Positions 1 to 7,846 of a stretch of 13,037 nt of DNA are shown here, in pieces. Below the pieces are notes generated by a model. That model was not told where the DNA came from, made no database searches, and saw only the letters and a program-made list of their open reading frames with translations. Source of the stretch: Burkholderiaceae bacterium. GTDB lineage: Bacteria; Pseudomonadota; Gammaproteobacteria; Burkholderiales; Burkholderiaceae. Position numbers and translations under genes: made by a program. The stretch lies in assembly GCA_947373615.1 (NCBI GenBank), contig CANBYN010000025.1, positions 1-13,037 of the forward strand, given 5' to 3'. The stretch's first letter is position 1, and the number at the start of each line of letters is the position of its first letter.

Positions 1-1107
1 CGACTTCTTAGCCGCAAACCCATCGGCCTCATATTCATGCTTACGTGATGCTAAGCTACCTAAAGGTGTAAAGAAAAAACTAAACACAGGTGATACAAGT
101 ATAAATAGCGCTAATGCCAATCCACCGTTATAGCCATTTAGGCTGGGAAGGACTCCTAGATCAGTATAAAACCAAACCTTAGTGCTGATCCACCCTAGTA
201 AAGCGAACATTGCGAAGCTCAAGGCAAATGAAACTAACAGACGCTTGCGAATATGATTGCACTTAAAATGACCAAGTTCATGAGCAAGCACTGCCTCGAC
301 CTCGCCAGGATTTAGCTTCTCAATTAATGTGTCAAAGAATACGATGCGTTTTGCTTTGCCCATCCCAGCAAAAAATGCATTGCCATGAGCACTACGTTTG
401 CTCCCATCCATTACAAATAACCCTTGACTAGCAAAGTCACAACGTGCGAGTAAAGCTTCAATTTGGGTTTTTAATGGACCCTCTTCAAGGGCTGTAAACT
501 TATTAAATAATGGCGCAATAAAAGTGGGGAAAATCCACTGCATTAATAGGCTAAATATTGTGAGAACAGCCCAAGCCCAAAGCCACCATAAATCTCCAGT
601 CTTGACCATGAGCGTCAGGATGATCCAAAGGAGTGGAACGCCAATCACTACGCCTAGAGCTAGACCCTTAAACATGTCCATGAAGAATAGTTTTTTGCTC
701 ATGCGGTTAAATCCAAAACGCTCTTCAAGATGAAACTGCTTATACCAAGTGAAAGGAAGGTCAATGATCCCAGAGATTATGACAACTGAAGCTAGTAAGG
801 CGATTTGCTGAGCAATGCCTTCACCTAAAAGCTGCAACAAGGAATAATTGAGAATTTCTAGACCACCTAATAAAGTAAAGCCAATTAAAATGATGGCGCT
901 GACCCCATTTTCTAAAATACTTAGGCGAAGCTTAGCGATTGTGTAGTCGGCTGCTTTTTGATGTTCAGCTAAGGTGACCTTTTCGGCGAATTCAGCTGGC
1001 ACGGTATTGCGATGCTGAGCTACATACCGAATTTGACGTTGGGACAGCCAGTGGCGTAAGCCAAAACTAGCAATAAAAGCGATTAGAAAAATAATTGTGA
1101 AGGTCAT
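1..1107 (-). CDS. M48 family (Ste24/CAAX prenyl protease 1-type) membrane metallopeptidase, C-terminus cut by window edge
   Basis: A zinc metallopeptidase of the inner membrane. The frame is open from an ATG at 1107 to base 1, giving 369 residues; family members have about 415-420, so roughly 50 C-terminal residues lie outside. An N-terminal membrane segment starts at residue 2, followed by the soluble EFAEKVTLAEHQKAADYTIA stretch typical of the Ste24 N-terminal domain, then further hydrophobic segments. The zinc motif HELGH is at residues 276-280 (bases 268-282), and the third ligand is probably E358 in HEYEAD, with D362 completing the ExxxD motif. The family is known to cleave CAAX proteins in eukaryotes; bacterial members are presumed to act in membrane protein quality control. 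The start is supported by family-like residues from the first codon; the next in-frame Met is far inside. No Shine-Dalgarno is visible. The gene is divergent from orn, 15 bases between starts. Confidence 0.93.
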   Translation of the reverse strand, partial: MTFTIIFLIAFIASFGLRHWLSQRQIRYVAQHRNTVPAEFAEKVTLAEHQKAADYTIAKLRLSILENGVSAIILIGFTLLGGLEILNYSLLQLLGEGIAQQIALLASVVIISGIIDLPFTWYKQFHLEERFGFNRMSKKLFFMDMFKGLALGVVIGVPLLWIILTLMVKTGDLWWLWAWAVLTIFSLLMQWIFPTFIAPLFNKFTALEEGPLKTQIEALLARCDFASQGLFVMDGSKRSAHGNAFFAGMGKAKRIVFFDTLIEKLNPGEVEAVLAHELGHFKCNHIRKRLLVSFALSFAMFALLGWISTKVWFYTDLGVLPSLNGYNGGLALALFILVSPVFSFFFTPLGSLASRKHEYEADGFAAKKS

Positions 1108-1113
1108 GAGATC

Positions 1114-1119
1114 ATTATA
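1114..1119 (-). promoter_or_regulatory. Candidate -10 element for the M48 peptidase gene (leaderless geometry)
   Basis: On the minus strand a perfect TATAAT lies at 1119-1114, exactly 6 bases before the ATG at 1107. Transcription would then start at or next to the start codon, leaving no leader for a ribosome binding site; none is visible. The best -35 match is weak (TTGTGG at 1144-1139, 19-base spacer, inside the first codons of orn). This is inferred from sequence only. Confidence 0.35.
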
Positions 1120-1122
1120 GAT

Positions 1123-1710
1123 ATGAGCGAACAAACAACCACAACAGCAGTTAAGCCGGCACCAGCCAATGAGCACCTAATTTGGGTTGATATGGAGATG
1201 TCAGGTCTAGATCCAGAAACCGAGCGAATTTTGGAAATTGCCATCATTGTGACTGATGCCCATCTCAATACCATTGCCACTGCTCCAGTTTGGGTAGTCC
1301 ATCAGGACGACGCATTATTAGATGCCATGGACGCTTGGAATAAGGGCACCCATGGGCGGTCTGGACTCATTGATAAGGTAAAGACCTCTACTATGGATGA
1401 GGCAGTCGTGGAGGCTGAATGTATTGCTTTTCTGAAGAAATATATTAAGCCAGGTATTGCGCCAATGTGTGGGAACTCCATTGGTCAAGATAGGCGCTTT
1501 ATGGCCAAATATATGCCAAATCTAGAGGCGTATTTTCATTATAGAAATGTTGATGTTTCCACCTTAAAGGAATTATGTAAACGTTGGCATCCGGAATTGG
1601 TGAAGGGTTTCACTAAGAAACAAGCCCATACCGCTTTGGCAGATATTGAGGAATCTATTGAGGAGCTCAAGTATTACCGCAATAAATTTATCGTACCACT
1701 GCCACAGTAA
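1123..1710 (+). CDS. orn: Oligoribonuclease
   Basis: A cytoplasmic 3'-5' exoribonuclease of the DEDDh family that degrades very short oligoribonucleotides (including pGpG from c-di-GMP turnover) to mononucleotides. The 195 residues slightly exceed the usual 180 or so because of a Thr/Ala-rich N-terminal extension of about 15 residues. All catalytic residues are present: D23 and E25 in WVDMEMSGLD, D123 in GNSIGQDRRF, H169 in KKQAHTALAD and D174. The signature ERILEIA follows ExoI. The ATG at 1123 is the only upstream start in frame, but it has no convincing Shine-Dalgarno; an AAGG sits about 20 bases away. It is divergent from the M48 gene and convergent with mog, from which it is separated by 68 bases. 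The usually essential nature of Orn in proteobacteria fits a housekeeping location. Confidence 0.97.
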   Translation: MSEQTTTTAVKPAPANEHLIWVDMEMSGLDPETERILEIAIIVTDAHLNTIATAPVWVVHQDDALLDAMDAWNKGTHGRSGLIDKVKTSTMDEAVVEAECIAFLKKYIKPGIAPMCGNSIGQDRRFMAKYMPNLEAYFHYRNVDVSTLKELCKRWHPELVKGFTKKQAHTALADIEESIEELKYYRNKFIVPLPQ

Positions 1711-1778
1711 ATGAAACAGCAAAGCACAAACTCAACGGTCCGATGCTGCGGTTCATTGAGTTAGCGCCAAGTAAGCAA

Positions 1779-2402
1779 TTATTTTTTAATAGCGCTTTTA
1801 GGTCTAAAGGCTTTAACCACTTCTTCATTGGTTTCAATGTATGGTCCACCAATGAGATCGATACAGTAAGGTACTGCTGCAAAGATACCGGAAACAAGCG
1901 ATTTCCCCTCTGCGTCTTTAAGACCTTCAAGGGTCTCGGCAATCGCCTTTGGTTGCCCTGGTAAATTTATGACGAGAGCAGCATGATCCTTAATTTCTCG
2001 TAAAACAGCTGTTTGTCGAGACAAAATTGCGGTGGGCACAAAGCTAAGGCTAATTTGACGCATTTGCTCGCCAAAACCGGGCATTTCCCGCGTTCCGGCA
2101 TCCCGAGTGGCCTCAGGGGTCACATCCCGAAGGGAGGGGCCTGTGCCACCTGTCGTTAAGACTAGATCGCAGCATAACTCATCCACCAGTTCAACGATAG
2201 TTTCTGTGATGGCGACCAATTCGTCAGCGATCAAGCGCTCATGAAAGACGCACGGATTACTAATAGCCTTCATTAACCAGGTTTGAAGGGCGGGAATGCC
2301 TTCGTCTTGATAGACCCCTTTACTGGCTCGATCGGAAATCGAGATCAAGCCAATTTTGACTTCGTTTGGAGTATTTCGCTTCCAGTTTTCGGTATGCTTC
2401 AT
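1779..2402 (-). CDS. mog: Molybdopterin adenylyltransferase (MogA)
   Basis: It adenylates molybdopterin with ATP, the step before molybdate insertion in molybdenum cofactor synthesis, in the cytoplasm. The 207 residues fit the MogA/MoaB fold: the core starts at VKIGLISISDRAS (residues 15-27), the nucleotide/MPT-binding motif TTGGTGPSLRDVTPEAT is at 83-99, and the second signature LPGQPKAI is at 147-154. The first 14 residues are an extension relative to usual MogA, but no other start lies before the core, so ATG 2402 is kept. There is no clear ribosome binding site. It is divergent from pmbA (26 bases between starts) and convergent with orn. No other cofactor gene is in the window, so it is separated from the rest of the moa/moe set here. 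MoaB is the alternative family name, but length and motifs favour Mog. Confidence 0.95.
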   Translation of the reverse strand: MKHTENWKRNTPNEVKIGLISISDRASKGVYQDEGIPALQTWLMKAISNPCVFHERLIADELVAITETIVELVDELCCDLVLTTGGTGPSLRDVTPEATRDAGTREMPGFGEQMRQISLSFVPTAILSRQTAVLREIKDHAALVINLPGQPKAIAETLEGLKDAEGKSLVSGIFAAVPYCIDLIGGPYIETNEEVVKAFRPKSAIKK

Positions 2403-2428
2403 GTTTCTATTCTAGCTATTATTAGGGC
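2403..2428. promoter_or_regulatory. 26-base divergent start region between mog and pmbA with two -10-like elements
   Basis: Minus strand: TAGAAT at 2414-2409, six bases before the mog ATG. Plus strand: TATTAT at 2417-2422, six bases before the pmbA ATG. Both have the spacing expected if transcription starts on the first codon, and neither gene has a Shine-Dalgarno. No good -35 is seen for either; the mog candidate TGTAAA at 2437-2432 with a 17-base spacer is poor. Any promoter must overlap the neighbouring coding sequence. Confidence 0.3.
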
Positions 2429-3775
2429 ATGTTTACATATACATCCAATCAGTTCCAAGAAATCATTGATTTCATGCTTAAAGAGGCCAAAAGAAGGGGT
2501 GCTTCAGATGCGGTAGCGGAGGTTTCGGAGGGGCAGGGCCTATCTGTGACCGTCCGTAAGGGAGAGGTGGAAACCATAGAGCAAAGTTTGGACAAGCAGG
2601 TGGGTGTAACGGTATTTTTGGGGCATCACCGTGGTAATGCCAGCACTAGCGATTTTTCCAAAGAATCTCTTAAAGCAACAGTAGATGCGGCATATCATAT
2701 CGCGCAACATACGGCGGAAGACAGTTGTGCTGGGCCTGCTGAGCGAGAGCTTTTGGAAAAAAATCCTCTTGATCTGGATCTATTTCATCCATGGAATATT
2801 GATGCATCCCACGCAGTAGAAATTGCACGGGTAGCTGAAGGCGCAGCATTTTCAGTTAGCAAGAAAATTCAAAATAGTGATGGCGCTTCTGTCTCTGCGC
2901 ATCACGCTCATTTCATGATGGGTACATCACATGGATTTATGGGTGGCTATCCATTTTCTCGCCACTATATTTCTTGTGCTCCTATTGCTAATGAAGGCGG
3001 AAAAAAATCCCGCATGCAGCGCGATGATTGGTATTCCAGCTCACGCATCCCAGAAGAATTGGCTGATCCAGCAGCAATCGGCAAGTACGCCGCAGAGCGT
3101 GCCTTATCGAGACTGAAAGCGAGATCGCTCACTACACGCCGTTGCCCTGTAATTTTTGAAGCACCTTTATCTGCGGGTATTTTGGGTGGTTTAGTACAGG
3201 CCGTTTCCGGAGGCGCTTTATATCGCCGCTCTAGTTTCTTGCTTGATAGTTTAGGGAAACAAGTTTTGCCAAAACACATCAGCCTCTTTGAAGATCCCCA
3301 TTTAAAGTCAATGACGGGTAGTGCGCCATTTGATGAGGAGGGTGTTAAGACATCAGCGCGCACTGTGGTGGACAAGGGAATCTTGGAGGGCTACTTCTTA
3401 TCCACTTATTCTGCGCGTAAGTTGGGAATGAAAACTACTGGCAATGCTGGTGGATCTCACCACTTGACGCTTAAAAGTAAGAGAACACCAAAGGGTGGAT
3501 TGCCTGCTTTATTAAAAGAAATGGGTACGGGCTTATTGGTAACTGAGTTAATGGGGCAGGGCGTGAATTTTGTGACCGGCGATTATTCAAGGGGGGCATT
3601 TGGTTACTGGGTTGAGAATGGGGAAATTCAGTATCCAGTTGAAGAAGTGACTATTGCCGGCAACTTGCGCGATATGCTTCTCGATATTGAGCTCATTGGT
3701 AGTGACATCTTAATTCGGGGGACCAAAGAAATAGGCTCGATTTTGGTTGGCTCAATGACGGTTGGTGGAAAATAA
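2429..3775 (+). CDS. pmbA: PmbA/TldE, metalloprotease TldD/E subunit
   Basis: PmbA (TldE) is the non-catalytic partner of TldD in a cytoplasmic heterodimeric metalloprotease that degrades unfolded peptides; in E. coli it matures microcin B17 and affects CcdA turnover. The 448 residues match the usual length of about 450. Family landmarks are GLSVTVRKGEVETIEQS near residues 37-53, the glycine-rich SAGILGGLVQAVSGGALYRR at 248-267, TTGNAGGSHHLTL at 336-348, and the C-terminal block MGQGVNFVTGDYSRGAFGYW at 375-394. There is no HExxH, as expected for PmbA rather than TldD. TldD is not in the window. The ATG at 2429 is adjacent to GGGC and lacks a normally spaced ribosome site, but the family's N-terminus begins here. 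The downstream gene starts 44 bases later with its own strong ribosome site. Confidence 0.96.
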   Translation: MFTYTSNQFQEIIDFMLKEAKRRGASDAVAEVSEGQGLSVTVRKGEVETIEQSLDKQVGVTVFLGHHRGNASTSDFSKESLKATVDAAYHIAQHTAEDSCAGPAERELLEKNPLDLDLFHPWNIDASHAVEIARVAEGAAFSVSKKIQNSDGASVSAHHAHFMMGTSHGFMGGYPFSRHYISCAPIANEGGKKSRMQRDDWYSSSRIPEELADPAAIGKYAAERALSRLKARSLTTRRCPVIFEAPLSAGILGGLVQAVSGGALYRRSSFLLDSLGKQVLPKHISLFEDPHLKSMTGSAPFDEEGVKTSARTVVDKGILEGYFLSTYSARKLGMKTTGNAGGSHHLTLKSKRTPKGGLPALLKEMGTGLLVTELMGQGVNFVTGDYSRGAFGYWVENGEIQYPVEEVTIAGNLRDMLLDIELIGSDILIRGTKEIGSILVGSMTVGGK

Positions 3776-3819
3776 TAAGTATGAAATACAAAAGCAATAA
3801 ATACTAAAGGGAGATTGCA

Positions 3820-4902
3820 ATGCAAAGACGTTCATTCTTAAAAAAGGCAACATTAGGCACCGGAGTGGCAGCGCTGGCAGTTCCATCGTTTGCGCAAAGC
3901 TTACCTACGCTTAATTGGCGTTTGGTATCTAGCTTTCCTAAATCCCTAGATACCTTGTATGGCACACCTGAAGTATTTGCCAATGCTTTACGCAAGGCTA
4001 CAGATGGAAAATTTAATGTCAAAATATTTGCTGCGGGCGAAGTGGTTCCAGCACTACAGGTTTTGGACGCCGTTCAAAATGGCACGGTTGAGTGTGGTCA
4101 TACAGCTAGCTATTACTACTTAGGGAAAAACAGCGCTTTTATTTTTGATACAGCTGCCCCATTTGGAATGACTGCTCGACAACAAACCGCCTGGATGCTT
4201 TATGGTAATGGCATGAAGTTGATGCGTGAGCTTTACGCAAGTTACAACATTGTCAATTTCCTGGGTGGGCAAACTGGCACGCAGATGGGTGGTTGGTTTC
4301 GTAAAGAAATTAAATCCCCCGAAGACCTCAAGGGTTTGAAATTTCGTATCGCAGGTTTCGCAGGGCAAGTGCTGGCAAAGTTGGGTGTAGTGCCTCAGCA
4401 ATTGCCCGCTGGTGAGATCTATTCTGCCTTAGAGAAAGGCACAATCGATGCGGCTGAATTTGTCGGTCCCTATGACGATGAAAAGTTAGGCTTGGCAAAG
4501 GTAGCAAAAAACTATTACTACCCTGCATTTTGGGAAGGATCTGCAGGCCTTTCATTCTTGGTAAATAAGAAGCAATGGGATTCCTTACCGCCATCTTATC
4601 AAGCTGCTTGGGAGGCCGCATGTCTTGAAGCTCATACTGATATGTGTGCAAAGTACGATGCCTTAAACCCGCCAGCATTACAACGCCTACTACAGAATGG
4701 CGCTGTATTGCGCAAGTTCAGTGCTCCAATATTAGATGCGTGCTTTAAGGCGGCACAAGAAACCTATGCAGAAGAGTCTGCCAAAAATCCACAGTTTAAA
4801 AAGATATTTGAGGACTATCGTGTATTTAGAAATATGGAAGCGCAATGGTTTGGTGTGGCTGAGCAAGCGTTTGCTCAATACAGTTTTAGTAAAAAACTGT
4901 GA
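3820..4902 (+). CDS. TRAP transporter solute-binding protein, DctP family, TakP-like (2-oxo acid binding)
   Basis: A periplasmic substrate-binding protein for a TRAP secondary transporter. It resembles TakP of Rhodobacter along its length, from memory of that sequence: WRLVSSFPKSLDTLYG, GTVECGHTASYYYLGK, GGQTGTQMGGWFR and VGPYDDEKLG all correspond. A twin-arginine-like signal (RRSFLKK, residues 3-9) precedes a hydrophobic stretch, with likely cleavage after SFA (residue 25). Ligand-site residues by analogy to TakP are Q155, R176 and E213; the following residue is F214 where TakP has Trp. TakP binds 2-oxo acids such as pyruvate with sodium; here a monocarboxylate is the best guess. A strong AAGGGAGA (3807-3814) sets the start. 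No DctQ or DctM membrane subunit is in the window, and a terminator follows immediately, so this is an orphan binding protein as far as can be seen. Confidence 0.92.
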   Translation: MQRRSFLKKATLGTGVAALAVPSFAQSLPTLNWRLVSSFPKSLDTLYGTPEVFANALRKATDGKFNVKIFAAGEVVPALQVLDAVQNGTVECGHTASYYYLGKNSAFIFDTAAPFGMTARQQTAWMLYGNGMKLMRELYASYNIVNFLGGQTGTQMGGWFRKEIKSPEDLKGLKFRIAGFAGQVLAKLGVVPQQLPAGEIYSALEKGTIDAAEFVGPYDDEKLGLAKVAKNYYYPAFWEGSAGLSFLVNKKQWDSLPPSYQAAWEAACLEAHTDMCAKYDALNPPALQRLLQNGAVLRKFSAPILDACFKAAQETYAEESAKNPQFKKIFEDYRVFRNMEAQWFGVAEQAFAQYSFSKKL

Positions 4903-4925
4903 GTTGCATTTAACTCAATATCTAC

Positions 4926-4953
4926 AGGGCTCAAAAGAGCCCTTTTTCTTTTT
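4926..4953 (+). terminator. Rho-independent terminator after the TRAP binding-protein gene
   Basis: A perfect 7-base-pair stem AGGGCTC (4926-4932) / GAGCCCT (4937-4943) with a 4-base AAAA loop is followed by a T-rich tract. It lies 23 bases after the stop codon and isolates the binding-protein gene from the NRAMP gene downstream. Confidence 0.9.
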
Positions 4954-5031
4954 TCTAGCGCCCTACCATACTGAGGAAAGAGGGATTAGGGACAACACTG
5001 GTTTGTTGAACAAATTGAGTTATCAATCTAT

Positions 5032-6312
5032 ATGAACCTTTCTGCAATTTGGGCGCGAATTAAAAGACATCCTTTATCGAGGGTCGGCCCCGGTTTAGTG
5101 ACTGGCGTGGCTGATGATGACCCTAGCGGTATTGTTACGTACTCTCAAGCAGGCGCGCAATTTGGTTTCAATATGTTGTGGACCATGCCGTTTGCTTACC
5201 CTTTGATGTCTGCTATTCAGATTTTATGTGCTCGCATTGGAAGAGTCACTGGGAGAGGACTCTCTGCAAACATGAAGTTAGCTTTTCCATCGTCGGTGCT
5301 GATTTCTTTAGTATTGTTGCTATTAGTTGCGAATGTTTTAAATATTGCAGCAGACATTGCTGCCATGGGCGAGGTAGCTCAGCTTGTGACTGGAGTAAAT
5401 TGGCACATCATGACAGGCATCTTTGTATTGCTCACGCTCTGCTTACAAATCTTGATTCCATATCGCCATTATGTGTTCTTTCTTAAATGGCTTTCTTTAT
5501 CTTTATTAGCCTATGGCGCAGTTCTCTTTACAGTGCATGTTCCTTGGGTTAAGGTTCTTTGGAGCACCTTTTTTCCTAGATTCCTCTGGAATGCAGATTC
5601 TGCCGCTGTAGTCGTGGGAGTCTTTGGAACCACGATCAGCCCTTATCTATTTTTTTGGCAGGCTTCACAAGAAGTAGAGGATATGAATCTTCGTAACCAG
5701 TCAAGTTTGCTGGAGAACGGAAATGCAGAGGGCTTCTCTGAACTCCAAAGAATTAAGTGGGACACTTGGAGCGGCATGCTGTATTCCAATGTGGCTGCAT
5801 ATTGCATTATTCTGGCTACAGCGGTAACCCTTCATGCAGCTGGAGTAACTGATATCAACACTGCTACCGATGCTGCATCAGCCTTAAGGCCGCTTGCAGG
5901 CGAGTTTGCATTTGTACTATTTGCCTTGGGAATTCTTGGTGTTGGATTAATGGGTGTTCCTGTACTTGCTGGATCGGCTGCTTATGCTTTGTCTGAGGTA
6001 TTTGGGTGGCGCTCAAGTCTAGAAGATTCTGCGGCACAGGCTGGTAAGTTTTACTCCATCATTGCCATCAGTTTACTGGGCGCTTTAGCTATTCAATACT
6101 CACCTATAAGTCCTATGAAGGCGCTATTTTGGAGTGCCGTAATAAATGGAGTTGTTGCGGTGCCATTAATGGTTGCAATTATGACTCTCTCATCGAAGAC
6201 TTCGGTAATGGGTGCTCATGTTGCAACACTTCCAATGAAGATACTTGGTTGGCTGGCTACTGGAGTTATGGCTTTAGCGGCCCTTTACCTGTTTGTCACT
6301 TGGATTTTTTAA
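5032..6312 (+). CDS. NRAMP (SLC11)-family divalent cation transporter-like membrane protein with altered metal-site motifs
   Basis: An inner-membrane protein of 426 residues with about 11 hydrophobic segments, the NRAMP length. The first segment carries GPGLVTGVADDDPSG (residues 19-33), where classical MntH has a DPGN motif, and the sixth carries TISPYLFFWQ (201-210), where MntH has MPH. TYSQAGAQFGFNMLW (36-50), NIAADIAAMGEV (104-115) and QASQEVEDM (210-218) also match the family. The changed DPGN and MPH positions mean transport of Mn2+ or Fe2+ cannot be assumed; magnesium or another ion, or a different substrate, is possible. The ATG at 5032 has no obvious Shine-Dalgarno. It probably forms an operon with the TauE/SafE gene 17 bases downstream and is preceded by a terminator, so its promoter should lie within 4954-5031; I could not identify one. 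Confidence 0.88.
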   Translation: MNLSAIWARIKRHPLSRVGPGLVTGVADDDPSGIVTYSQAGAQFGFNMLWTMPFAYPLMSAIQILCARIGRVTGRGLSANMKLAFPSSVLISLVLLLLVANVLNIAADIAAMGEVAQLVTGVNWHIMTGIFVLLTLCLQILIPYRHYVFFLKWLSLSLLAYGAVLFTVHVPWVKVLWSTFFPRFLWNADSAAVVVGVFGTTISPYLFFWQASQEVEDMNLRNQSSLLENGNAEGFSELQRIKWDTWSGMLYSNVAAYCIILATAVTLHAAGVTDINTATDAASALRPLAGEFAFVLFALGILGVGLMGVPVLAGSAAYALSEVFGWRSSLEDSAAQAGKFYSIIAISLLGALAIQYSPISPMKALFWSAVINGVVAVPLMVAIMTLSSKTSVMGAHVATLPMKILGWLATGVMALAALYLFVTWIF

Positions 6313-6329
6313 CTTGGTAGTATTGCAGG

Positions 6330-7115
6330 ATGGTTGAATCGCTCTTGTCCCCAATCGTCCAATCTTTTCATGCGCACTCATTTACTTTTTTTATTTTCGC
6401 AATTGCTGGCGTCATTGTTGTAGGAATTTCTAAAAGTGGCTTTGGTGCTGGTTTAGGGACACTCTCGCTACCCTTGATGGCGAGTCAATCGAGCATCAAT
6501 GAAGCTTTAGCCATTTTATTGCCATTACTTATTGCAATTGATTTAGTGGGTTTACGACGGTTTATTAAAAATGCCAATTGGAGAATTCTCAAGCTCGTTA
6601 TTCCGCCGGCAATCGTAGGACTAGCTCTTGGGATGATTTTCTTTACCGCTATCACGCCGCAAGTTTTGACGCTTTTAATCGGTATATTTACTTTGCTTTT
6701 TTTAATTCAGAATTTAATAATGACGCATTTTGATCTGAAGGAGGCAAAGCCCTATCCCTTGTTGGGTAGATTGATGGGCTTACTTTCAGGGTTTACCTCT
6801 TTTGTTGCTCATATTGGCGGTCCACCGATCAGCATTTTTATGTTGCGAGAAAAACTTTTACCAATGGTCTATACGTCGACCTTAGGAGTCTTTTTCACCT
6901 TTATTAATTTTGGAAAGCTAGGCCCTTACGCTTTTTTAAATTTACTCAGCTTCAAGCAACTTGCCACATCAATTATTTTGCTACCTTGCGTGCCAGTTGG
7001 TGTGTACTTTGGCTTTTATTTGGCCAAAAGAATTTCAATGAAGTGGTATTACCGTATAGTGCAGTTCTTCCTTTTGGTGGCTAGTGTCAAGTTGATTTCT
7101 GACGGACTTCTGTAG
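6330..7115 (+). CDS. Sulfite exporter TauE/SafE (TSUP) family permease
   Basis: An inner-membrane permease of 261 residues with about eight hydrophobic segments, the usual TSUP size. The two internal halves show the expected glycine-rich signatures: GISKSGFGAGLGTLSLPLM (residues 32-50) in the first and AHIGGPPISIFML (160-172) in the second. Family members move sulfite, sulfoacetate, sulfolactate or other small organic anions; substrate cannot be read from sequence. It follows the NRAMP-like gene by 17 bases and is probably co-transcribed. The sequence GCAGG directly abuts the ATG at 6330, closer than an ideal ribosome site, but no other in-frame Met occurs before residue 50. The gene ends 31 bases before a convergent esterase gene and no hairpin terminator is visible between them. 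Confidence 0.93.
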   Translation: MVESLLSPIVQSFHAHSFTFFIFAIAGVIVVGISKSGFGAGLGTLSLPLMASQSSINEALAILLPLLIAIDLVGLRRFIKNANWRILKLVIPPAIVGLALGMIFFTAITPQVLTLLIGIFTLLFLIQNLIMTHFDLKEAKPYPLLGRLMGLLSGFTSFVAHIGGPPISIFMLREKLLPMVYTSTLGVFFTFINFGKLGPYAFLNLLSFKQLATSIILLPCVPVGVYFGFYLAKRISMKWYYRIVQFFLLVASVKLISDGLL

Positions 7116-7146
7116 AAAAGGTCTAGCGTAAATTGACTAGCAATCT

Positions 7147-7818
7147 TTAAACTTTACCAAGTACCTGTTGCAGGAAGCGGGAAATATCCACCAATTCTTC
7201 GTGGTTTACCGAATGCTCCATTTGGTATTCGTTCCATTCCACTGGGTAGCCAATTTTTTTCAAAATCGCATAAGAGGTTCTAGCTCGTTCTGGGATAACA
7301 ACACTATCGTAAACGCCATGCGCCATGAAAATGGGAGTATTTTGATTGGCTGAATGTTTTTCAATGTCAAGACGCATTGCTAGCGGTAGATATCCTGAGA
7401 GAGCCATAATCCCCGCAAGTTTATGTGGAAAGCGTAGTCCAATATGCAAAGCCATTGCGCAGCCTTGTGAGAAACCAGCTAAGACGATCTTATCGTAAGC
7501 AATCCCTCGACTTGCTTCACGCTCGATTAATTTATTAATAGCATTGGCAGAGTTTAGAATGCCGACAGCGTCCTCTTGATCCATCAAGTTTCTACCATTA
7601 ATGTCGTACCAGGCAGGCATTACATAACCGTTATTCACCGTTACTGGCATGCTTGGTGCGCTAGGAAAAACAAATCGAATGCCAGGGCAGCCAGTAAGAT
7701 CTAATTCGGGAATGATGGGGGCAAAATCATTGCCATCTGCCCCTAAACCATGCAGCCAGATTACCGCGGCACTTGGGTTTGAGTAAGTTTCTAATTCAAT
7801 ACAAGGAAGTAGTTCCAT
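7147..7818 (-). CDS. Carboxylesterase, APT1/phospholipase-carboxylesterase family (alpha/beta hydrolase)
   Basis: A cytoplasmic serine hydrolase of the acyl-protein thioesterase/carboxylesterase II family, acting on short carboxyl or thioesters; natural substrate unknown. With the ATG at 7818 it has 223 residues, the family norm. The oxyanion region VIWLHGLGADGNDF is at residues 20-33, the nucleophile elbow GFSQG centres on S117, the acid is D171 in HGVYDSVV, and the catalytic histidine is H202 in MEHSV. A GTG at 7833 would add five residues (MNGCP) and cannot be excluded, but the ATG version fits the family start and has GGGTG just upstream. It lies 28 bases downstream of the CbiM-like gene on the same strand, probably in one transcript, and converges on the TauE/SafE gene. 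Confidence 0.94.
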   Translation of the reverse strand: MELLPCIELETYSNPSAAVIWLHGLGADGNDFAPIIPELDLTGCPGIRFVFPSAPSMPVTVNNGYVMPAWYDINGRNLMDQEDAVGILNSANAINKLIEREASRGIAYDKIVLAGFSQGCAMALHIGLRFPHKLAGIMALSGYLPLAMRLDIEKHSANQNTPIFMAHGVYDSVVIPERARTSYAILKKIGYPVEWNEYQMEHSVNHEELVDISRFLQQVLGKV

Positions 7819-7846
7819 TGGGCACCCATTCACATTAATCTTTGCA

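Noticed and set aside
524..733. Plus-strand ORF of 69 codons
   Set aside because: It lies wholly antisense to the M48 peptidase, which has clear motifs; composition is Arg/Ser-rich like a shadow frame.
1729..1762. Inverted repeat AACTCAA / TTGAGTT between orn and mog
   Set aside because: Only 7 base pairs with a 20-base loop and no adjacent T tract, so not a supported terminator.
4328..4678. Minus-strand ORF of 116 codons inside the TRAP binding-protein gene
   Set aside because: Antisense to a gene with full-length family similarity; no ribosome site and low-complexity shadow-like composition.
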